Shown here: positions 14,841 to 23,954 of the stretch, in pieces
Layout: each line of letters opens with the position of its first letter
Numbering within the stretch: position 1 is the first letter of the stretch
Source: Ruminococcaceae bacterium YRB3002
GTDB lineage: Bacteria; Bacillota; Clostridia; Saccharofermentanales; Saccharofermentanaceae
Reading direction: 5' to 3'
Assembly: GCA_900099715.1 (NCBI GenBank)
Contig: FMTG01000007.1
Location: 1 to 64,000, forward strand
DNA length: 64,000 nucleotides
Position numbers and translations under genes: made by a program
The notes under the pieces: generated by a model
Database searches by the model: none
Seen by the model: only the letters and a program-made list of their open reading frames with translations
What the model was told of the DNA's origin: nothing

Positions 14841-17384
14841 TTGCAGAGTATGAGAAAGTTCTTAATCGTTATAGTCAATGTTGTCATAATAGCAGCAATA
14901 TTGAGCTTCGTAGTACTTTACTCCGGATACGAGAGCGAGGATTATTACCGCAGGCAGATAGAATACTTCGAGAACACTACGGTCACAATGGAAAACGTGA
15001 CCGGGAATTATCTGGAAGGCGAACAGCGGGTCTGTGACGTTTGGGCGCAGTACATCAACAGCAGCAACATGACCATGGAAGAGGCGGTCGAATACATCCG
15101 TTCGTCTCATGTCCTCGAGAATACTTCCGCACATCTGGTCCTGCTCGATACTCTCACAGGTCTGTCAACGCGTCCGAAGGCCGGCACGGCCGATGAGTAT
15201 GATATCTCCTATCAGAGAATGGATCTTCTGAAGAACACCGACTGGATCGATGAGATCGGGAAGTCTATCAACATTACACGCGCCTATACCAACCCGATGA
15301 ACGGTGAGCAGTCGCTTGCTTTCTGCAACCTCGTAGATCTGTATGATCCTGACAGTGATTCATACAAGGCAGCGGTCCTGTTGCGTGTGGTTCCCATCTC
15401 CGCCCTTGAACAGAAGTGGGTCTTCCCTCAGACAGAGCTTGTGAATGCCGAACTGTCCATGATCGATTCCAACGGCGATTACATCCTCAAAGGATATAAC
15501 TATAAGAATTCGAGCTTTTTTGAATTCTACAAATCCTATAATCAGACAGATCCCGAATCATCCAAGGCTCTGTTCGACACGATCACTTCGACTACAGGTT
15601 CCATTCATATGCTCAACTCTCATGGACAGGAATGCGTTCTTGCCTATACTCCCATGTCGTCCACGACAGGCTGGACATTGCTGGGACTCGTGCCTGCAGA
15701 GGACCTCAAAGTCGAGAACGGTAACTGGGTATTGTTCGGCGTAGTCTCAGCAGGTCTGCTCATCCTGTTCCTCTGTGACATGTTCTATGTGCTTTACCTT
15801 AACAAGCACCTTCAGATCACTGCAAGGAAGGCTGAATCTGCGAATAAGGCAAAGACGGACTTCCTCTCCACCATGTCGCACGACATCCGCACTCCCATGA
15901 ATGCGATCGTCGGTCTGACGGCTCTGGCCGAGAAGAATACCGGTGATGTGGAGTCGACCAAGGAGAGCCTCAGGAAGATCAATCTGGCAAGCAATCATCT
16001 GCTCACGCTCATCAACGATATCCTGGATATATCCAAAGTCGAGAGCGGCAATCTGAAGCTGAGCCCGCTGACTTTCTCCATTGTGGAGACGGTCGAGAAT
16101 CTCGTCAATATCTCGCAGCCGATGATCAAGGAGAAGAACATCGAATTCAGTTTCCACATCAATCAGATCGAGAAGGAATATCTGTATGCAGATCAGCTGA
16201 GGCTTAATCAGATCTACATCAACATCCTCTCCAACGCCATCAAATATACCGAACCCGGCGGCCGTGTCAGTGTTGACCTGAGAGAAGAGCCAAGTGCACA
16301 GTCCGGCTGCGTAAAGCTGACCTATGTCGTGTCCGATACGGGTATCGGAATGAGTCCTGAATTCATGGCCAGCATGTACAAGCCGTTCTCCCGTCAGGTG
16401 GACAGCCGCGTTAACAGCATTCAGGGAACCGGTCTCGGTCTGGCCATAACCAAGCAGATGGTCGATCTGATCGGCGGAACGATAGATTGTCAGAGCGAAC
16501 AGGGCAAGGGAACGACCTTCACCGTCACTCTTGATATCCCCGTTGCTGACAGGCAGCGTGATGACATGAAGCTCGAACCCATTGATGTCCTGATCGTTGA
16601 TGACGATGAGATCATGCTTCAGACTGCAGTTGATACCCTTACTTCTCTCGGCGCTTCTGTGGAGCAGGCAAGCAGCGGACTGGAAGCCCTCGGAATGATC
16701 GAGCACAGACACCTTGCCGGCAGGGATTACAACGTGATCATCATTGATTGGAAGATGCCGGAGATAGACGGTCTTGAGACCATCACCCGCATCCGTTCCG
16801 AGATAGATGCCCGTGTACCGATCCTGTTGATATCCGCGTATGACTGGTCGGACATCGAGGACAAGGCAAAGGCAGCGGGCGCGAACGGATTTGTCAGCAA
16901 ACCGCTGTTCCGTTCGACACTCTACGACAAGATCAACGATCTGATCGGCAAAGAGTCTGCTTCGATCGAGCCTGAAGATGATTATTCCGATCTTCAGGGG
17001 ATGCGTATACTTGTGGCAGAGGATAATGACATCAACTGGGAGATCATATCCGCCATGCTCTCCATGTTCGGCATCGTTACTGAACGCGCCGAGAACGGAC
17101 GTGTCTGTGTCGATATGATCAGCGCGGCTGAAGAAGGCAGTTATGAACTGATCTTCATGGATATACAGATGCCTGAGATGAACGGTCTTGACGCGACAAG
17201 ATCGATCAGGGGATCGGACATACCCTGGGTATCCTCCATCCCTATCGTTGCAATGACGGCCGATGCATTCTCCGAGAACATCATGGAATGCATGAATGCC
17301 GGAATGAACGGACATATTGCAAAACCGGTAGATATCAAACTTGTTATCAAAGAGATCCGCAGGATCAAGGAAGGGAGAGAGTAA
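14841..17384 (+). CDS. Hybrid sensor histidine kinase with two receiver domains
   Basis: The best start is the TTG at 14841, 5 bases after AAGGAG; an ATG lies 9 bases later. The 847 residues comprise an N-terminal membrane helix (~8-28), an extracytoplasmic sensor to ~290 (dCache-like), a second helix (~295-317), HisKA with the phospho-acceptor His347 in SHDIRTPMN, an ATPase domain with NILSNAIKYTEPGG, DTGIGM and GTGLGLAI, then two receivers with phospho-acceptor aspartates about 636 (IIIDWKMPEIDG) and 774 (IFMDIQMPEMNG). It resembles BarA/ArcB-like phosphorelay kinases but has no Hpt domain. The next gene encodes a solute-binding lipoprotein, which may present the ligand. Confidence 0.9.
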   Translation: MQSMRKFLIVIVNVVIIAAILSFVVLYSGYESEDYYRRQIEYFENTTVTMENVTGNYLEGEQRVCDVWAQYINSSNMTMEEAVEYIRSSHVLENTSAHLVLLDTLTGLSTRPKAGTADEYDISYQRMDLLKNTDWIDEIGKSINITRAYTNPMNGEQSLAFCNLVDLYDPDSDSYKAAVLLRVVPISALEQKWVFPQTELVNAELSMIDSNGDYILKGYNYKNSSFFEFYKSYNQTDPESSKALFDTITSTTGSIHMLNSHGQECVLAYTPMSSTTGWTLLGLVPAEDLKVENGNWVLFGVVSAGLLILFLCDMFYVLYLNKHLQITARKAESANKAKTDFLSTMSHDIRTPMNAIVGLTALAEKNTGDVESTKESLRKINLASNHLLTLINDILDISKVESGNLKLSPLTFSIVETVENLVNISQPMIKEKNIEFSFHINQIEKEYLYADQLRLNQIYINILSNAIKYTEPGGRVSVDLREEPSAQSGCVKLTYVVSDTGIGMSPEFMASMYKPFSRQVDSRVNSIQGTGLGLAITKQMVDLIGGTIDCQSEQGKGTTFTVTLDIPVADRQRDDMKLEPIDVLIVDDDEIMLQTAVDTLTSLGASVEQASSGLEALGMIEHRHLAGRDYNVIIIDWKMPEIDGLETITRIRSEIDARVPILLISAYDWSDIEDKAKAAGANGFVSKPLFRSTLYDKINDLIGKESASIEPEDDYSDLQGMRILVAEDNDINWEIISAMLSMFGIVTERAENGRVCVDMISAAEEGSYELIFMDIQMPEMNGLDATRSIRGSDIPWVSSIPIVAMTADAFSENIMECMNAGMNGHIAKPVDIKLVIKEIRRIKEGRE

Positions 17385-17386
17385 TC

Positions 17387-18676
17387 ATGAGAAAAGCGAT
17401 AAGTACTCTTTTGACATTGACGATGGGCCTTGGCATAGTGTCATGCGCTGCTAAGGCACCTGCAGCCGAAGAAGGCTTTCGTCCGGCGCTGGACACTTCT
17501 ACCGGCTGCCAGATCAACATTGCCGGAGGCTACGATAATTTCGAAGCGCTGGAGTCGGAGTTCGACCGGTTCCATACTTATTATCCCAATGTTGAACTTA
17601 AATACACCAAGATCGACGACTATAACAACATGATCGGAACGGTCCTCAGCGGCAACGATGCGCCTGACATCTATGTTAACTACTCATGGATGTACGGCAG
17701 AGACCAGTATAAGGCTTCCATCGATTATGCCGAGAATCTGGCCGACCCCGCACTCGGTCTTGATCTGGGCTGCATCAGGAGCAACATCATACTGAACACT
17801 GAAGACGGGACTCTCCCGATGGTGCCTGTCTTCTCGAACACATACGGCATGCTCGTGAACAAGAGCCTCTTCGAGAAGGAAGGTCTGAGCATTCCCACGA
17901 CATACTCTGAATTGGTGGAGGTCTGCAATGCATTCCGCGATAAGGACTATAACAATCCGATGATGGGCTTCTCCAATGAAGAGACTACATCATTATTCAC
18001 TTTGTCCATCTATCCGTTCTTCTGCAGTTCCGTGGCAAATGACCCCGAGGCTGTCAGCAAGCTGAACTCTCTTGCTCCTTCTGCAGGCGAATACATGAGG
18101 CCTTCTCTCGAGAAGATAACGCAGTTCATGAATGACGGCTGTGTTGATCTCGATGCCTGCAATGAGATAGAGAACAATTACGATGCCGTCATTCTCCGTT
18201 TCTTCGAAGGCGACGTGCCCATGATGACATGCTCCGGTGATACCGTATCAGGTACGAAGAAGCGCGAGAGCCGTTCCGAAGCATTCATCGCCAGTCCGTT
18301 TGAATATGCGTTTATTCCGATCCCGATATCGGACGAAGGAGCATACTTCATCGACATACCGAACCTTCAGTTCTCAGTCAACAAGAATAGTGCAAATCTT
18401 GATATGGCAAATGAATTCATGCGTTTCCTTATCTCCACGGGCGAACTGAACGAGATGGCACAGAACAAGGGACTCATGCCGCCTACGACAAATCTGTCCT
18501 TCAACAGCATGTATGCGGCATTCGGCAATGTTCCGGAATCAAGGATGCTGTCTCCTGAGATCATCGGATTATCGGATGATGCACTCATTCAGGTAAGGCA
18601 GGCGGTCTACAGAGTAGGGAAGGGCGATATGACCATAGATGAGGCCGTCGCCTCATATGGATCATTTACATCATGA
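17387..18676 (+). CDS. Extracellular solute-binding lipoprotein (family 1)
   Basis: The ATG is 2 bases after the kinase stop, with GGGAGAGAG upstream. The 429-residue product has a lipoprotein signal, MRKAISTLLTLTMGLGIVSC, with the lipidated Cys at residue 20. The rest has the family-1 sugar-binding pattern: FHTYYPNVELKYTKIDDYNN, GNDAPDIYVNYSWM, and VFSNTYGMLVNKSLFEKEG for the hinge. No ABC permease follows, and the gene is translationally linked to the histidine kinase. I infer that it senses a sugar or oligosaccharide for the kinase rather than feeding a transporter. Confidence 0.85.
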   Translation: MRKAISTLLTLTMGLGIVSCAAKAPAAEEGFRPALDTSTGCQINIAGGYDNFEALESEFDRFHTYYPNVELKYTKIDDYNNMIGTVLSGNDAPDIYVNYSWMYGRDQYKASIDYAENLADPALGLDLGCIRSNIILNTEDGTLPMVPVFSNTYGMLVNKSLFEKEGLSIPTTYSELVEVCNAFRDKDYNNPMMGFSNEETTSLFTLSIYPFFCSSVANDPEAVSKLNSLAPSAGEYMRPSLEKITQFMNDGCVDLDACNEIENNYDAVILRFFEGDVPMMTCSGDTVSGTKKRESRSEAFIASPFEYAFIPIPISDEGAYFIDIPNLQFSVNKNSANLDMANEFMRFLISTGELNEMAQNKGLMPPTTNLSFNSMYAAFGNVPESRMLSPEIIGLSDDALIQVRQAVYRVGKGDMTIDEAVASYGSFTS

Positions 18677-19149
18677 TCGTCCACCCCATCCCTCCTGTTT
18701 TTGACGGACAGTCCGAGATATTGATCCTCGGCAGTTTTCCGTCGGTCAAGTCCAGAGAGGCAGGGTTCTTCTACGGCCATCCGCAGAACCGTTTCTGGCG
18801 CGTGACTGCTGAAGTCATGGGCGAGGATACGCCGCAGACCATCGATGAGAAGAAGGCCTTCCTCCTCCGCAATCACATTGCACTCTGGGATGTTATCGGT
18901 TCATGCGAGATAGACGGGTCGTCCGATGCCAGCATCCGCGATGTTAAAGTCAACGATCTTAATGTCATATTGAAGAAGACTGATATCCGGAAGGTCTATG
19001 TGAACGGCAGGAAAGCATATCAGCTCTATTGCAGATACACTCTGCCGGTCACCGGGCGCGGAGCAATATGCCTGCCGTCGACCAGTCCCGCCAATGCAGC
19101 ATGGAGCATCGACAGGTTAGTCGATGCATGGAGCGTTATAAGAACCTAA
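18673..19149 (+). CDS. Uracil-DNA-glycosylase-family protein (DNA-deoxyinosine glycosylase type)
   Basis: The ATG overlaps the preceding stop (ATGA), so it is coupled to the lipoprotein gene. The 158 residues start MIVHPIPPVFDGQSEILILG and contain LGSFPSVKSREAGFFYGHPQ followed by NRFW, the first UDG motif region, IALWDVIGSC, and the late motif LPSTSPANAAW. This pattern matches the small deoxyinosine/hypoxanthine-DNA glycosylases of the UDG superfamily, which remove deaminated bases. Its place in a sensory operon is odd and probably only reflects compact arrangement. Confidence 0.8.
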   Translation: MIVHPIPPVFDGQSEILILGSFPSVKSREAGFFYGHPQNRFWRVTAEVMGEDTPQTIDEKKAFLLRNHIALWDVIGSCEIDGSSDASIRDVKVNDLNVILKKTDIRKVYVNGRKAYQLYCRYTLPVTGRGAICLPSTSPANAAWSIDRLVDAWSVIRT

Positions 19150-19311
19150 AGGGGTTATTCATTGCATTTCGCGACAATAAAAATACCATTTGCGACAGCA
19201 AAAACTAACGAAGATTTTACCTGCATTTTGCCCTTTTTTGATGCTGAATGAATCCTTCCGCAGTTTTACAATTATCCTGACAGATATTCTTGGAATAAGA
19301 GGGGATTGGAA

Positions 19312-21687
19312 TTGAGAAAGCTTTCTTTAACTTTTACTGCTTCTGTAATGGCAGCAGTTGTTTTATTTACTGCTCTCGCGGGTGGATGTGCTGATAAGAA
19401 CAGCAGCAGTGCACTTGTGGATGATTCGGAACTTTTCTTGAGCGACAGGATGCCGGATAAGCTTCCTGACGGGTTCTCGTGGTACGACTTCAATGAAGAT
19501 ACTGCGATCTTTGATTATCTGACAGAGACTGTCGGAGGATACTTTCTGTCGGATGTCACCTGGTTTGCTGACCGTACATGGGTCTTCTTCACTGAGACTG
19601 AGCCCAGGGTGCCTGTATATCACATAATGTCGTTTGACAAAGATAATAATGTGGTCAGCGATCATGTCATCAAGGATGAATTCGGTGATGATATCAGCCT
19701 TGAGCGCATGGTCCTGGGCGACCGCCTGTATATTGACGCTTTTGATTTTCTCACATACGAACAATACCTTTATCCCATAGATGAGAACACGGGTAGCATA
19801 TCGCCTGACAACAGGATCGTTATATCAAAGAGCTCACCGGGATATGAGGCATCCAGCAGATTCACATTTGCCGGAAATGATGTTGCCGTCCTTAAGCAGG
19901 AGGATACCACCGGCATTGAGCTCGTTGATCCGGCTGACGGTACCGTAAAGAAAAATGTAAGCCTGGATAATCTCAAAGGTGATTTCTACATCAAATACCC
20001 TGAGGGCCTCATTTGTGCCGGTGATAACAAGGTCATTGTCTGGGGCAGTACATCCTCCAACTATGATTTCGGCCAGACGAGGTATTGCCTGGTTGACCTC
20101 GAGACAGGCAGGATCAGTGCTCTTGATGAGATGGAATATATCAATGTGCCGCTCCGTAATCTCACATACTGCAACGGCCGGCTCGTAACAGTAACAGACG
20201 GCGGCGTTTACAGCATTGATGTTGATGCCGGTACGTGCAATATGACACTGTCTTTCAACTGTTCCGTCTGCAACAGATTCCTTGCCAATAACGCGGAGTT
20301 AAAGTATGCGGATGAAGACAGATTCCTTTTCAGCTATTCATCCAGATATGTAGGTGCGAACCAGATACCTTTCGCGCTCTGTACATTTACTAAGACAGGC
20401 GAATATCCCGCAGCAGGGAAGAATATCATCAAAGTGGCATCGACCGGGGATCTTGATTACAGCATTTCCGAAGCTATAATGCGCTTTAATCAGGAGAGCG
20501 ATACGTCATATATGCTGTTTGACAACCGCTATAAGGCAAATACCGAGATCGACTATGCAAATGCCGACAGCGCAGACCGTGCGGCACTCTCACGTCTGAC
20601 TTCCTATGCGGCTGTCTCGGACCGTCTGAGAATGGATATCCTGTCAGGGGATGGCCCTGATATACTCATTACCGACGGCGCTAACGAGCAGCTCTCCAAT
20701 AAGGAGTGTTTCATTGATCTCTCTGACTATCTTAAGAACGAGAGCGGCATCAATGAATCCGGGTATTTCATGAATGCTATTGAGGCTTCGAGATATAACG
20801 GCGCTCTTTACCAGCTTCCTATTGGTTTTTACGTTGACTGTCTTCTGGCTTCCGGCGATGATCCCGGCGTTAAGAACGGACTTACTTTCGAAGAATACTT
20901 ATCCATGGTTAAAACTGTCTGCAACGGTGCCGATCCTTTGTACGACCACCAGCTGTCCTTCTCGAGAACCGAGGTCGCCACCAGACTTTTTGCAAACACG
21001 AGCGGCGCTTTTATTAAAGACGGCAAGATCGATGTGAATTGCAGCGATTTTCGCGAGATACTCGACTACTGCAAGGGACTTCCCGCCAATGGATATTACG
21101 AAGGCCGAGACATCGATTCCGAATGGGAAGATGTTATGGCCTCAAAAGAGAATATGCGCGTTCAGCCTGCAGAGATATTCGGTTTTTACGAGTTTGAAGA
21201 GTACGCGACGAAGTTCAATGATCCTGTGATCTGCGGCTATCCCTCCGTTGACGGAAGAACTGCGACTGTCGGCTCGAATATTGCAGTCTCGATCTCTTCA
21301 CACGCGAGTGATGTAAACTCCTGCAAGCAGTTTCTGAACATACTTCTGTCGGAGGATATCCAGAAGACACTGTTCATGAATATCCCCGTCAATAAGAAGT
21401 GCGCCAAGGATATCGCTCTTCTGGAGATCGCGGATTTCAACAATAAGTTTACCGGGAATGAAGGTGTAATGTATGCAACGACGGAAAGGGCCATTGACAC
21501 TTCGCTCGCTGACAGATATATCGAACAGCTCTCCACGGCATCAACGTCGGCTTTTGTGTACCACAGCATCTCGCTCATTATCTATGAGGAGATCCCCGCT
21601 TATTTCGAAGGGCAGAAATCATTCGATGACGTCGCGAAAATAATTAATGACAGAGCACAGAAAGTCCTGGATGAGAGGAAATCGTGA
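19312..21687 (+). CDS. Large lipoprotein: N-terminal propeller-like region plus solute-binding domain
   Basis: The TTG at 19312 has AGAGGGG 7 bases upstream; a TTG two codons earlier is too close. The 791-residue protein begins MRKLSLTFTASVMAAVVLFT with a lipobox LAGGC, so it is surface-anchored. Residues ~35-355 consist of repeated beta-rich stretches (FAGNDVAVLKQEDTTGIELV, RLVTVTDGGVYSIDVDAG) and may form a beta-propeller. Residues ~360-790 look like a family-1 solute-binding protein (ISEAIMRFNQESDTSYMLFD, GDGPDILITDG). Such fusions exist in Clostridia without assigned ligand. There is no permease nearby; it may also be a sensory accessory. Confidence 0.75.
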   Translation: MRKLSLTFTASVMAAVVLFTALAGGCADKNSSSALVDDSELFLSDRMPDKLPDGFSWYDFNEDTAIFDYLTETVGGYFLSDVTWFADRTWVFFTETEPRVPVYHIMSFDKDNNVVSDHVIKDEFGDDISLERMVLGDRLYIDAFDFLTYEQYLYPIDENTGSISPDNRIVISKSSPGYEASSRFTFAGNDVAVLKQEDTTGIELVDPADGTVKKNVSLDNLKGDFYIKYPEGLICAGDNKVIVWGSTSSNYDFGQTRYCLVDLETGRISALDEMEYINVPLRNLTYCNGRLVTVTDGGVYSIDVDAGTCNMTLSFNCSVCNRFLANNAELKYADEDRFLFSYSSRYVGANQIPFALCTFTKTGEYPAAGKNIIKVASTGDLDYSISEAIMRFNQESDTSYMLFDNRYKANTEIDYANADSADRAALSRLTSYAAVSDRLRMDILSGDGPDILITDGANEQLSNKECFIDLSDYLKNESGINESGYFMNAIEASRYNGALYQLPIGFYVDCLLASGDDPGVKNGLTFEEYLSMVKTVCNGADPLYDHQLSFSRTEVATRLFANTSGAFIKDGKIDVNCSDFREILDYCKGLPANGYYEGRDIDSEWEDVMASKENMRVQPAEIFGFYEFEEYATKFNDPVICGYPSVDGRTATVGSNIAVSISSHASDVNSCKQFLNILLSEDIQKTLFMNIPVNKKCAKDIALLEIADFNNKFTGNEGVMYATTERAIDTSLADRYIEQLSTASTSAFVYHSISLIIYEEIPAYFEGQKSFDDVAKIINDRAQKVLDERKS

Positions 21688-21705
21688 AATTCAATGAGAT
21701 AATCA

Positions 21706-21743
21706 GGAGAGTTTTTTGTTCTTCACGTTCTTCAAAACCCTCC
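21706..21743. terminator. Terminator hairpin between convergent genes
   Basis: GGAGAGTTTT pairs with AAAACCCTCC (9 of 10 positions) across an 18-base loop. It lies between the rightward lipoprotein and the leftward ABC exporter genes and could stop transcription from both. Confidence 0.4.
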
Positions 21744-21766
21744 CCCAAGAGACCCGGACTTCAGTG

Positions 21767-23953
21767 TTACGGATCAAGCTGCTGGCGCGCCACAAGCTCT
21801 GCGAATACACCATTCAGCTGCATCAGCTCATCATAGGTGCCGGATTCCGCGATCTTACCGCCGTCCACCACGAAGATCCTGTCACAGTTCTGGACCGTGG
21901 AAAGACGGTGCGCCACCACGATCCTGGTAGTTCCTTTCAGCGTGGCGAGGGAATCGGCCACGTGCTTCTGGGTAAGGTTGTCCAGTGCGCTGGTCGCTTC
22001 ATCAAAGATCAGCATCTTGCGGCCTCCGCAGATGGCTCGGGCGATGAGCAGACGCTGGCGCTGACCGCCTGAGATGCCGCCTCCGCCTTCAGTAATGATC
22101 GTGTGCATTCCCATCGGCATCTGTCGTATATCCTCCGCGATTCCGACCATCTCGGCAGCTTTCCAGGCATCCTCCTCGGTTGAGGACGGCGACGACAGAA
22201 TGATGTTGCTGAAGATGTCTCCGTGAAAGAGCTTGCTGTTCTGCATTACCGTACCGATGTGACGGCGCAGTGAGTGTGTATCCACGTTAGCCACGTCGTA
22301 ATGGCCGCAGAAAACGCTTCCTCTTACCGGATTCTCAAATCCGAGAAGAAGGCGCACGATCGTGGATTTTCCGCATCCGGAACGGCCGACGAAAGCGACA
22401 TATTCACCGGATCTGATCGTAAAAGACAGATCCTCCAGTATCCATGGAGTGTTCTCTTCGTAGCGGAACGAGACGTTATTCACCTTCACGCCGCCGTTGA
22501 TATCCGTTACCATGACCTTATCCCCGGACACTTCGGGAACGGTCTCCAGGATCGGTCTGCTCATCTCGAGAAGCGGCCTTATCTTCACAGTACTCGCGAT
22601 CAGGCCGGAAAGCGACATTACTGCTGCCGTCATCATTCCGTATGCAGTGGAGAAGGTCATGTAATCCGCCACGGACAGTTCTTCGTTTCCTGCGATGTAA
22701 TAGAGGACGACCGTGCCCAAAAGGCCGATCATCGTGATGCAGGCGGGCATGGCGCGCACGAACCAGGGACGGTTGTATGCGGAGTGGGCATATTCGGCAT
22801 ATTCGTGAGCCCATTTCGCGAAAGCGCGGTTTTCCGCACCGGACAGTTTGATCTTCTGGATGCCGTTAAGCAGCGTAGTGACTGTACCGGACAGCTTCGC
22901 GCCGGAGTTCATCGTCTTCATCTCAAATCTTGCCGTCACGCGGATCGAAGCCACAATGAAGACCGTCTGCAGAAGAACGATCAGGAAAGCCGTTCCCGTC
23001 AGTTCGGGCGTGTAGTGGAAGATCTGACCGATATAGACCATCGACAGGAGCGCATTCAGTCCGACGCCCAGCACAAGCGACGTCAGTTCCTGCGTCAGCT
23101 GGCTCAGCTTCATTATCCTGTTTGACAGATTTCCGGAGGAATACTTTCTGAAGAAGGACGACGGAAACATCAGCACGCGGGCATAGATCGCCGCCTCCAT
23201 ATTTACCTGAAAACGTGTTGTGACGCGGTTGATAAGCAGACTGCGGCCTGTATTTATCAGGAGCGTTGATATCGTAACACCCAGCAGGAGCGCGGCGATA
23301 GGCATGATCAGATAGGCCTTGCCGGAGGGAATGACGATCCCGAAAGCAATCTGGTTGACCCACGCGGGCATCAGTCCGATAAGTGAAGCAACCAGTGCTG
23401 CAACGAATACTTTCAGATATTCCCTCTGGCTGAAGGAACCGAAGATAAAGCCGACAATATCACGCACCGTCAGCGGGCGGGCGGGAAGAGGCGGGTAGAA
23501 GAGAATGACTCTGTCATCGATCTGTGACTCTGTCTTGCTGTTGACCGGGATTCTTTTACCTGTAACCGGTTCAACATAATCGAACCCGTACATTTTTCTT
23601 GGCAGGATCGCTACGGGTGTTCCGTCCTTAAGCTGTCCCGCCATTGCGCCGAATGTCTTTTTGCGCCAGTTCTTGGTAAGTACTACGGAGCGGTGCATCG
23701 CGCCGCTGGGCCTGCAGATGTAATCCGTGCGTTCTTCAGGATTTGGAACGTTGCCGTGAACCTCACCGGCCTCGAGACGGTAATGCTGAAGACACAGTGA
23801 CACTGTTTTGTCGAACCTCTCCAGATTATCAGTCTGATAGACAACACGTTCATCGGGCGGCAAGACGCTGGAGGCAAGCTCCGCATAAGCCTTCTCGGTG
23901 ATCTCCGTATCCAGACGGGATCTGGTATCCATCTGTGATTCGAAATGCTTCAT
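21767..23953 (-). CDS. NHLM-type ABC exporter, permease/ATP-binding subunit without peptidase
   Basis: I use the ATG at 23953 (MKHFESQMDTRSRLDTEITE), 1 base after the previous stop with AGGAGC upstream, giving 728 residues. A ~150-residue soluble N-terminal part precedes six transmembrane helices (~200-460) and a C-terminal ATPase with Walker A GRSGCGKST, signature ISGGQRQRL, Walker B KMLIFDEATSALD and the switch VAHRLST. It corresponds to the second ABC protein of NHLM bacteriocin export systems. It would heterodimerise or cooperate with the peptidase subunit encoded upstream to export leader-bearing peptides. Confidence 0.85.
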   Translation of the reverse strand: MKHFESQMDTRSRLDTEITEKAYAELASSVLPPDERVVYQTDNLERFDKTVSLCLQHYRLEAGEVHGNVPNPEERTDYICRPSGAMHRSVVLTKNWRKKTFGAMAGQLKDGTPVAILPRKMYGFDYVEPVTGKRIPVNSKTESQIDDRVILFYPPLPARPLTVRDIVGFIFGSFSQREYLKVFVAALVASLIGLMPAWVNQIAFGIVIPSGKAYLIMPIAALLLGVTISTLLINTGRSLLINRVTTRFQVNMEAAIYARVLMFPSSFFRKYSSGNLSNRIMKLSQLTQELTSLVLGVGLNALLSMVYIGQIFHYTPELTGTAFLIVLLQTVFIVASIRVTARFEMKTMNSGAKLSGTVTTLLNGIQKIKLSGAENRAFAKWAHEYAEYAHSAYNRPWFVRAMPACITMIGLLGTVVLYYIAGNEELSVADYMTFSTAYGMMTAAVMSLSGLIASTVKIRPLLEMSRPILETVPEVSGDKVMVTDINGGVKVNNVSFRYEENTPWILEDLSFTIRSGEYVAFVGRSGCGKSTIVRLLLGFENPVRGSVFCGHYDVANVDTHSLRRHIGTVMQNSKLFHGDIFSNIILSSPSSTEEDAWKAAEMVGIAEDIRQMPMGMHTIITEGGGGISGGQRQRLLIARAICGGRKMLIFDEATSALDNLTQKHVADSLATLKGTTRIVVAHRLSTVQNCDRIFVVDGGKIAESGTYDELMQLNGVFAELVARQQLDP

Positions 23954-23954
23954 A

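Noticed and set aside
15747-17315. A 522-codon minus-strand open frame
   Set aside because: It is the shadow of the histidine kinase, whose motifs (H, N, G boxes and two receiver sites) are all present on the plus strand.
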